Source: RUG191 sp045642225 (lineage in GTDB: Bacteria; Bacillota; Clostridia; Lachnospirales; Lachnospiraceae). Taken from it: 64,000 nt of DNA. The stretch is from the NCBI GenBank assembly GCA_045642225.1, contig JAZUIN010000065.1, positions 1 through 64,000 on the forward strand, read 5' to 3'. Below the pieces are notes generated by a model. It was not told where the DNA came from and made no database searches. It saw only the letters and a program-made list of their open reading frames with translations. Shown here piece by piece: positions 58,098 to 64,000 of this stretch. The first letter of the stretch is position 1. Every line of letters begins with the position of its first letter. The position numbers and the translations under genes are program-made.

Positions 58098-59060
58098 ATG
58101 AATAATATTATTCAATTAAGAGGCACAATAAGGAATTTTATTTCGAGGAATACCAAGTGGCTAGTAATGGTTTGGCGAGGCTTGGTTGTTCTGACATCAT
58201 TATTTGTAATAAATTATGCCTTTGGATTTATAAGTATTCTCAAAAATCCAGCGATTACAATAGGGATAGCAATAGCGTGTTCATTTATTCCGTCATCGGC
58301 GGGAACCATAGTTGTTGTTTTGTATGGATTGGTACAGCTATCAGCGTTGTCGTCGCAAGTTTCAATGGCTGCGTTAGTTCTTTTGATAGCATTTTATGGT
58401 GTGACATTTTTCTATAGAGCAAAATACAAATATAATGTTGTTTATATACCAATTACCTATCAACTTCAAATACCATATGTTATGCCGATGCAAGCGGCAT
58501 TGTTTGGTGGAGGCATGAATGAGATATCAACGGTAATGACAGGTGGAATATTTTCATTCTTTTTGAAAGCGATTAAGGATAATTCATCAGCCTTTTTGGA
58601 TGAGACTGTTGAGGTTACCGTGACCGATATTATTCTTAAGAAAATGATTGCGAATCAGTTGTTTTACATTTACATAATGGCTTTGGTGGTTATGTTTCTT
58701 GTAGTATATTTCGTGAAAAATGCTAAGATAAAGAATTCTTGGTACGTTGCTATTACTTTTGGCGTGGTAGCTGAGTTTGTTATAATGTTAGCTGGAATAT
58801 TAATATTTGGAAGTATTAGTGATTTGCCAATACTTATTATTGCGAACTTGTTGTGCTTAATAGTTGGAGTGGTTAGCGTATTATTATTTAGAGATTTGGA
58901 CTATAAGCGTGTTGAATACGTTGAGTTCGAAGATGATGAATATGTATATTATGTTACGGCAATACCTAAGATAGAGGTCGCAAGAGAAGAGAAGACGGTA
59001 CAAAGAATAACTGATTTCAAAACGACGGACACTGTTGAAGATAGTAGTACTGATAATTAG
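58098..59060 (+). CDS. Uncharacterised polytopic membrane protein
   Basis: A 320-residue protein with roughly eight hydrophobic segments (e.g. GLVVLTSLFVINYAF, TIGIAIACSFIPS, LVQLSALSSQVSMAALVLLIAF, IYIMALVVMFLVVYFV). Two related halves suggest a channel or transporter-like fold. The C-terminal tail is acidic and cytoplasmic (EYVEFEDDEYVYY). No family is recognised. It begins one base after the stop of the previous gene and lies 43 bases before cdaA. The YIPITYQLQIPYVMPMQ segment between helices may be the functional loop. Confidence 0.6.
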   Translation: MNNIIQLRGTIRNFISRNTKWLVMVWRGLVVLTSLFVINYAFGFISILKNPAITIGIAIACSFIPSSAGTIVVVLYGLVQLSALSSQVSMAALVLLIAFYGVTFFYRAKYKYNVVYIPITYQLQIPYVMPMQAALFGGGMNEISTVMTGGIFSFFLKAIKDNSSAFLDETVEVTVTDIILKKMIANQLFYIYIMALVVMFLVVYFVKNAKIKNSWYVAITFGVVAEFVIMLAGILIFGSISDLPILIIANLLCLIVGVVSVLLFRDLDYKRVEYVEFEDDEYVYYVTAIPKIEVAREEKTVQRITDFKTTDTVEDSSTDN

Positions 59061-59103
59061 AGGTTTAGTAGTATTAAACATTTAAACGAAAGGAGGAAGC
59101 AAA

Positions 59104-60006
59104 ATGGATACATTAGCAAAAGTAAAAGATAGTGTAAGTTCATTGTCTGGTGATTATTTTGGATTGTATATTCCGGATATTAACTTCGTAGACGTAGTTG
59201 AAGTTATAATTTTAGCTTTCTTCTTTTATAGATTGTTAGCTTGGTGTAAGAATTCAAGAGCGTGGACATTGCTGAAAGGAATATTGGTAATATTACTATT
59301 TTTCATAATTGCAGCATTGTTACAAATGAACACTATTTTGTGGTTGGGTGAGAAATTACTAGGGGTTGCGTTAGTTGCAATAGTTATTTTGTTTCAACCA
59401 GAGCTACGTAAAGCTTTAGATGGACTTGGTTCTAAGAGTTTTAGGAAAGCATTTAGAAGCTTGGGAATGTCAAAGAGTCAAGGTAAGGTATTTAGCGATA
59501 GAGTCTTAAATGATATTGTTAAGGCTTCTTTTGAAATGGGTGCTGTTAGAACAGGAGCACTTATTGTATTCGAAAGAGATATAAATCTTGCAGAATATGA
59601 GAGGACAGGAATTAATCTAGATTCGTTATTGTCAAAGCAACTGTTAATTAACATTTTCGAGAAAAATACTCCGTTACATGACGGAGCAGTTATTGTAAAA
59701 GGTGATAGAGTGGTTTCGGCAACATGTTATTTGCCTTTGTCTGATAATAATGCTTTGAGTAAGGATCTTGGAACTAGACATAGAGCAGCGCTAGGAATAA
59801 GTGAAGTTACAGACGCTGTTACAATTGTTGTCTCAGAAGAGACTGGTAAAGTATCTGTGGCAAAGGATGGTAAGCTTCTTAGAGATGTTTCACCAGAACA
59901 ACTAGAGGAAGAATTGCTCAAAATACAACGACCAAATGATTTTGAGGATGATAATCCAAAAGGCATTAAAGGTCTCTTGAAAAGGGGGTCTGACAATGTG
60001 GAATAA
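59104..60006 (+). CDS. cdaA: Diadenylate cyclase CdaA
   Basis: Three N-terminal membrane helices (residues ~20-95) precede the DAC domain with DGA in TPLHDGAVIV and RHR in LGTRHRAALG, the catalytic and binding motifs. The enzyme joins two ATP molecules into cyclic di-AMP, which controls potassium and osmotic balance and cell-wall physiology in Firmicutes. AAAGGAGG precedes the ATG. The YbbR/CdaR gene overlaps its end by 11 bases, the conserved arrangement. The usual third gene, glmM, is not next; an HPr-like gene follows instead. Confidence 0.95.
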   Translation: MDTLAKVKDSVSSLSGDYFGLYIPDINFVDVVEVIILAFFFYRLLAWCKNSRAWTLLKGILVILLFFIIAALLQMNTILWLGEKLLGVALVAIVILFQPELRKALDGLGSKSFRKAFRSLGMSKSQGKVFSDRVLNDIVKASFEMGAVRTGALIVFERDINLAEYERTGINLDSLLSKQLLINIFEKNTPLHDGAVIVKGDRVVSATCYLPLSDNNALSKDLGTRHRAALGISEVTDAVTIVVSEETGKVSVAKDGKLLRDVSPEQLEEELLKIQRPNDFEDDNPKGIKGLLKRGSDNVE

Positions 60007-61219
60007 AATAAAAAGAGCGGTAGTTAATAATATAGGTCTTAAGTTACTTGCCGTGGTATTTGCTATAGGACTTTGGTTCATAGTGGTAAATGTTAATGAC
60101 CCTAACCAGACCAAAACGTTTACGACAAATATCGAAGTAGAAAATGCAAATGTCGTTACAGATCAAGGTAAGTACTACAAGATTGTAGGAGATGGTTCTG
60201 TATCGTTTAGAGTTACAGCTAAGCGTTCGATATTAGAGAAAATGAATAATAATGATTTCAGCGCTGTAGCAGATATGAAGTTATTAGAGAATAATCAAAT
60301 TCCTATAGAAATTAAAGCTGAAAAGTATGAGGATGATGTTGATATTTCGTCAAAGGTTCATTATTTGGAGGTTATGATTGGCAAAGCAATGTCAAATCAA
60401 TTTACGGTTACGGCAAAGACTTCAGGTGAGCTTGCAAATGGTTTTGCTGTTGAAGATGTAACTTCTAACGTTAAAACTGTTACAGTTTATGGACCTGAAG
60501 AAGTGATTTCGACAATTAAATCAGCAGAAGCAGTGTTGCCTGTAGATGGTGCAAATGACGATGTTTCAGGAGAGGTGGCATTGACACTAATAGATAATAC
60601 TGGTAAACAAGTTGATGTGTCAGAGCTCAACTTGAGCAAGAGTAAGGCGAAGGTTACAGCTAAGATTTCGCCAGTGAAGCTTCTTCCTATTAAGGTATCA
60701 ACATCGGGAACTCTATCAGGGGAGAGAACGCTAGATTCGATATCTGTTGATCCAGAAGTAGTAGCAGTAAAGGGAGAATCTTCAGTACTTAACAAAACTG
60801 CAGAAATTGTTGTTCCAGGAAGCGTTGTTAATTTGTCTCGAGTAACAGATAGTTATGAGACGACGATAGATATATCTACATATTTGCCATCGGGGGTAAC
60901 ATTATTAGATTCAACAAAGGCTATTGTTAAGATTAAGGTTAACCTTAATAACAAAATAACAAAATTATTCAATGTTAAGACATCAAATCTGACGATTAAA
61001 AATTTGAATCAAGGGATGAAGGCTAGTTTCGCAGATAACAAGGTTACTGTAGAGATTGAAGCTTTGCCAGACGAATTACAGAAGCTAGATGAAAATAATA
61101 TAACGGGGTATGTTGATGCGAGTGGATTATCAGCAGGAAAACATCTAGTTACTGTTAATTTAAATCTTGATGGGGAGTATTTAGCTAAGACAGCAACTAC
61201 AACATTGAAAATAGAGTAA
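59996..61219 (+). CDS. YbbR-domain protein, CdaA regulator (CdaR-like)
   Basis: One N-terminal membrane helix (KLLAVVFAIGLWFIVVNVND) is followed by four YbbR repeats outside the membrane (e.g. ANGFAVEDVTSNVKTVTVYGPEEVI, LDSISVDPEVVAVKGESSVL). This is the CdaR plan; CdaR modulates CdaA. The gene overlaps cdaA by 11 bases. The length of 407 is within family range. The regulatory effect is known from other Firmicutes, not from this sequence. Confidence 0.9.
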   Translation: MWNKIKRAVVNNIGLKLLAVVFAIGLWFIVVNVNDPNQTKTFTTNIEVENANVVTDQGKYYKIVGDGSVSFRVTAKRSILEKMNNNDFSAVADMKLLENNQIPIEIKAEKYEDDVDISSKVHYLEVMIGKAMSNQFTVTAKTSGELANGFAVEDVTSNVKTVTVYGPEEVISTIKSAEAVLPVDGANDDVSGEVALTLIDNTGKQVDVSELNLSKSKAKVTAKISPVKLLPIKVSTSGTLSGERTLDSISVDPEVVAVKGESSVLNKTAEIVVPGSVVNLSRVTDSYETTIDISTYLPSGVTLLDSTKAIVKIKVNLNNKITKLFNVKTSNLTIKNLNQGMKASFADNKVTVEIEALPDELQKLDENNITGYVDASGLSAGKHLVTVNLNLDGEYLAKTATTTLKIE

Positions 61220-61230
61220 GGTAAGATATA

Positions 61231-61503
61231 ATGGTAAAGAAAAAAATAGTGTTAAAGAATATCACAGGGCTGCATATGGGGCCTGCGGGTAAACTCTGTG
61301 ATGAAGCGATAAAATACAGTAATACAACAATCAAATTTATATATAATGATAATTATGAGGCAAACATAAAATCTATGCTAAGTGTTTTAGGGGCAGGCAT
61401 TCAACCTGGTCAAGAGATTGAGATTGTGTGTGATGGTCTTGAAGAACAAGAAGCATTAGAATCATTAGTAAGCCTTATTGAACGAAATTTTGATTTTTAC
61501 TAA
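61231..61503 (+). CDS. HPr-like phosphocarrier with altered active site
   Basis: At 90 residues this has the HPr fold: the active-site loop reads G13-L14-H15-M16-G17-P18-A19 and the regulatory-Ser region reads K47-S48-M49-L50. Thus the phosphorylatable His15 is kept, but the normally conserved Arg17 (GLHARPA) is Gly. Ser48 corresponds to Ser46. Arg17 stabilises phosphohistidine in ordinary HPr, so this could be a poor carrier or a regulatory Crh-like protein. It stands 11 bases after the CdaR-like gene, an unusual place for ptsH, and no ptsI follows. It could still be functional. Confidence 0.82.
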   Translation: MVKKKIVLKNITGLHMGPAGKLCDEAIKYSNTTIKFIYNDNYEANIKSMLSVLGAGIQPGQEIEIVCDGLEEQEALESLVSLIERNFDFY

Positions 61504-61524
61504 AAATAGAAATGAGGTAATAAA

Positions 61525-63189
61525 ATGTTAAATTATAAGAGATATAAGAGAAATCCGGTAATAGATTTTCCGGAGAGAACTTGGCCTAATAAAGAAATAG
61601 AGAAAGCGCCAATTTGGTGTAGCGTTGATTTGAGAGATGGTAACCAAGCTTTAGTAGAACCTATGAATGTTGATGAGAAGATGGAAATGTTTGATCTTCT
61701 AATTAAATTGGGCTTCAAGGAGATTGAAATTGGTTTTCCAGCAGCAAGTCAAATTGAGTATGATTTTTTGAGAAAGCTTGTAGCAGAGAATAAGATTCCT
61801 GAAGATGTTAAGGTTCAGGTTTTGGTGCAATGTAGACAAGAATTGATAGATAGAACATTTGAGGCGATTGAAGGAATACCAAACGTTGTAGTTCACATTT
61901 ATAATTCGACATCTACATTACAAAGAGATGTAGTATTTAACAAAGAAAGAGATGAGATTATAGACATTGCAGTTGCAGGAACTAGAATGGTAAAAGAGCA
62001 TCTTGCAAGTCATAAAGGAAATATTCAGCTAGAATATTCGCCAGAAAGCTTTACAGGAACAGAGCTTGATTTTGCATTAGAGATCTGTACAGCGGTTCAG
62101 CGTGAATGGGATAATGCAACTAATTGTCCTATTATATTTAACTTGCCTGCTACAGTAGAAATGAATACACCTAATGTATATGCAGATCAGATAGAATGGA
62201 TGAGTACACATTTTGAAGATAGAGAAAATGTAATTCTTAGTGTTCATCCACATAATGATAGAGGTACAGGTATCGCGATTACTGAGCTAGCACTTCTTGC
62301 TGGGGCAGACAGAGTAGAGGGTACTCTTCTTGGAAATGGTGAAAGAACAGGTAATGTAGATATTTTGACTGTAGCATATAATATGTTTTCTCAAGGTATT
62401 AATCCTGAACTTGATATTGAAGATGTTAGAGAAATAATTGATGTATACGAAAGATGTACTAAGATGTCGATTGATCCTAGACATCCATATGCAGGTAAGT
62501 TAGTATTTACAGCATTTTCGGGTTCGCATCAGGATGCTATCAACAAAGGTGTTAAAGCGTTAAAGCAAAGAGGAAGTGATATTTGGCAAGTGCCATACTT
62601 GCCTATTGATCCTTCGGATATAGGTAGAGAATATGAACCTGTAGTTCGTATTAATTCTCAATCTGGTAAGGGCGGCGTAGCTTTTGTAATGGATACAATT
62701 TATGGTTACAAGCTTCCAAAGGATATGCAAAGAGAATTTGCCAAAGTAATTCAGAAGATTTCTGAAGATGATGGCGGAGAAGTTAAGCCTGAGAAGGTTA
62801 TGTCTGCTTTCAAGAATGAGTATTTAGATAACAAGAATTTATTTGAGCTTATTTTTGTAGATGTAGATGACAGATCTCAAAACGATGATACGCATGTATC
62901 CGTTGATTTTAAATATAAAGGTGAAGAATTCCATTCAGAAGCTGATGGCAATGGACCTATTGATGCAGTAAAAGTTGCAGTTAGACAATGTGTGCCTGAT
63001 GTAGACTTTTGTGTTGAAGATTATTCAGAGCATTCACTTGCAAAGGGTAGTCATGCTAAGGCAGCAGCTTACATTAGAATGAAGGATAACAAAACAGGAA
63101 AATATACTTATGGAGTTGGCGTAAGTTCGAATATTACAAGAGCTAGTATAAGAGGAATGTTTTCTGCAATGAATAGAATATATGTGTAA
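61525..63189 (+). CDS. leuA: 2-isopropylmalate synthase (LeuA2 type)
   Basis: A full-length 554-residue enzyme: the KAPIWCSVDLRDGNQALVEPM N-terminal catalytic segment, a VHPHNDRGTGIA metal-binding HxH, the LLGNGERTGNVDI loop, and a C-terminal LeuA dimer/allosteric domain (NDDTHVSVDFKYKGEEFHSEADGNGP). This is the longer form that forms 2-isopropylmalate from acetyl-CoA and 2-oxoisovalerate, the first step to leucine. No leuB/C/D genes are in the window and there is no T-box leader visible between it and the HPr-like gene. GAGG precedes the ATG. Confidence 0.94.
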   Translation: MLNYKRYKRNPVIDFPERTWPNKEIEKAPIWCSVDLRDGNQALVEPMNVDEKMEMFDLLIKLGFKEIEIGFPAASQIEYDFLRKLVAENKIPEDVKVQVLVQCRQELIDRTFEAIEGIPNVVVHIYNSTSTLQRDVVFNKERDEIIDIAVAGTRMVKEHLASHKGNIQLEYSPESFTGTELDFALEICTAVQREWDNATNCPIIFNLPATVEMNTPNVYADQIEWMSTHFEDRENVILSVHPHNDRGTGIAITELALLAGADRVEGTLLGNGERTGNVDILTVAYNMFSQGINPELDIEDVREIIDVYERCTKMSIDPRHPYAGKLVFTAFSGSHQDAINKGVKALKQRGSDIWQVPYLPIDPSDIGREYEPVVRINSQSGKGGVAFVMDTIYGYKLPKDMQREFAKVIQKISEDDGGEVKPEKVMSAFKNEYLDNKNLFELIFVDVDDRSQNDDTHVSVDFKYKGEEFHSEADGNGPIDAVKVAVRQCVPDVDFCVEDYSEHSLAKGSHAKAAAYIRMKDNKTGKYTYGVGVSSNITRASIRGMFSAMNRIYV

Positions 63190-63201
63190 CAGGAGGATGG
63201 T

Positions 63202-64000
63202 ATGAAGAAGATTTTGGTTACAGGCTGTAATGGGCAATTGGGTAGAGCTATTCAAAATGAATATGGTGACACAGTTGAATTTATCAAGACTGACATGGCT
63301 CAGATGGACGGAGTTTATACATTAGATATATCTGATTTAGACGCTGTTAGAAAATGTGTAGCTGATACTAAGCCAGATGTAATTATTAACTGTGCGGCAT
63401 TTACAAATGTAGATGGTTGTGAAGAACGTGAAGAGGTTGCATATCAAGCAAATGCTATAGGACCTAAGAATCTTGCAATTGTTTCTAAAGAAGCGGGTAT
63501 TAAATTGATTCATGTATCTACAGATTATGTATTTGCAGGTGACGGATCTAGACCATACGTTGAAACTGATACTCCAAATCCAGTGTCTGCTTATGGACGT
63601 ACAAAGCTTTCGGGGGAAGAGTTCGTACAAGAGTTTGGAGAGAAATATTTTATTCTTAGAACAGCTTGGTTATATGGTGATGGCAAGAATTTTGTTAAAA
63701 CAATGCTTAATGCAGCAAAAACACATGATGAAGTATCAGTAGTTTGTGATCAATTAGGAACGCCAACATCAGCTGTAGAGCTTTCTAAAATGATACGTTT
63801 CTTAGAAGGCACAGAAGAATATGGTATATATCATGCTACTTGTGAAGGTGATACTAACTGGGCGGAATTTACAGAAACCTTCTATGCTGCAAAAGGTATA
63901 ACTACTAAGGTTAATCACGTGACAAGCGAAGAGTATGCAGCAATTAATCCAGCAGCAGCTAATCGACCACATTATTCGATCTTAGAAAATGCTCATTTAA
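63202..64000 (+). CDS. rfbD: dTDP-4-dehydrorhamnose reductase (RfbD), 3' partial
   Basis: An open frame of 266 codons runs off the right edge. It begins with KKILVTGCNGQLGRAIQ, the Rossmann GxxGxxG, and contains NCAAFTNVDGCEE, HVSTDYVFAGDG with the catalytic Tyr region, SAYGRTKLSGE (YxxxK) and RTAWLYGDGKNFVKTML. These are the RmlD features. It reduces dTDP-4-dehydro-rhamnose to dTDP-L-rhamnose for surface polysaccharides. AGGAGG lies before the ATG at 63202. Members are about 280-290 residues, so only the last ~15-25 codons are outside the window. Confidence 0.93.
   Translation, partial: MKKILVTGCNGQLGRAIQNEYGDTVEFIKTDMAQMDGVYTLDISDLDAVRKCVADTKPDVIINCAAFTNVDGCEEREEVAYQANAIGPKNLAIVSKEAGIKLIHVSTDYVFAGDGSRPYVETDTPNPVSAYGRTKLSGEEFVQEFGEKYFILRTAWLYGDGKNFVKTMLNAAKTHDEVSVVCDQLGTPTSAVELSKMIRFLEGTEEYGIYHATCEGDTNWAEFTETFYAAKGITTKVNHVTSEEYAAINPAAANRPHYSILENAHL

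Noticed and set aside
61504..61524. T-box or leucine leader before leuA
   Set aside because: Only 21 bases separate the HPr-like gene and leuA, too little for a T-box or attenuator.

Overview
The window looks like a chromosomal segment of an AT-rich anaerobic Firmicute, most likely a Lachnospiraceae member of the Lachnospira/Butyrivibrio/[Eubacterium] type. That is inferred from low GC, strong AGGAGG-type ribosome binding sites, an oxygen-sensitive glycyl radical enzyme, many AAA-ATPase/PD-(D/E)XK and Rpn-type genes, and a CdaA/YbbR, Ecf and VanW gene repertoire typical of Clostridia. I saw no rRNA, tRNA or CRISPR array.

Region 1 (1-33.7 kb) is a large surface-glycan island. Left block (1-7.3 kb): LicD, GT4, a methyltransferase-like protein, a NeuB-type synthase, a CMP-nonulosonate cytidylyltransferase/HAD fusion, and a TagD-like cytidylyltransferase fused to a Gfo/Idh oxidoreductase. 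Middle block (10.2-29.9 kb): TagF-type polyol-phosphate transferases, GT2 and GT4 glycosyltransferases, a DUF4422 protein, two TIM-barrel isomerase-like proteins and a four-domain methyltransferase/cytidylyltransferase. It also holds an unexpected anaerobic radical module: a radical SAM protein, a glycyl-radical activase with a frameshift, and a glycyl radical enzyme. A YGAG Rossmann-like domain (PglD-N-like) recurs eight times, fused to unrelated catalytic domains. A second Gfo/Idh oxidoreductase at 31.9 kb is fused to a glycerophosphodiester phosphodiesterase. Together these suggest a glycan or wall polymer, possibly on flagellin, carrying polyol phosphates and a nonulosonic acid.

Region 2 (7.3-10.1 kb and 30-41 kb) is accessory DNA. 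It has two AAA-ATPase/PD-(D/E)XK genes with inverted-repeat-flanked promoters, an Rpn nuclease gene with an intragenic start that could make a C-terminal antitoxin, decayed copies of Rpn, AAA-ATPase and flagellin-like genes, an MNT-HEPN pair, a DUF3990-like/XRE pair, and short helically phased A-rich repeats.

Region 3 (41.5-64 kb) is ordinary core genome. It contains a VanW protein; an AIR-synthase-like/Lrp/aminotransferase/TrmL/EcfA-EcfA-EcfT/TruA/GDPD run; an SDR; HPF; an XRE-TPR regulator; Ddl and MurF; PlsC; the CdaA/YbbR diadenylate cyclase pair; an atypical HPr; LeuA; and the start of an RfbD-type reductase running off the right edge.
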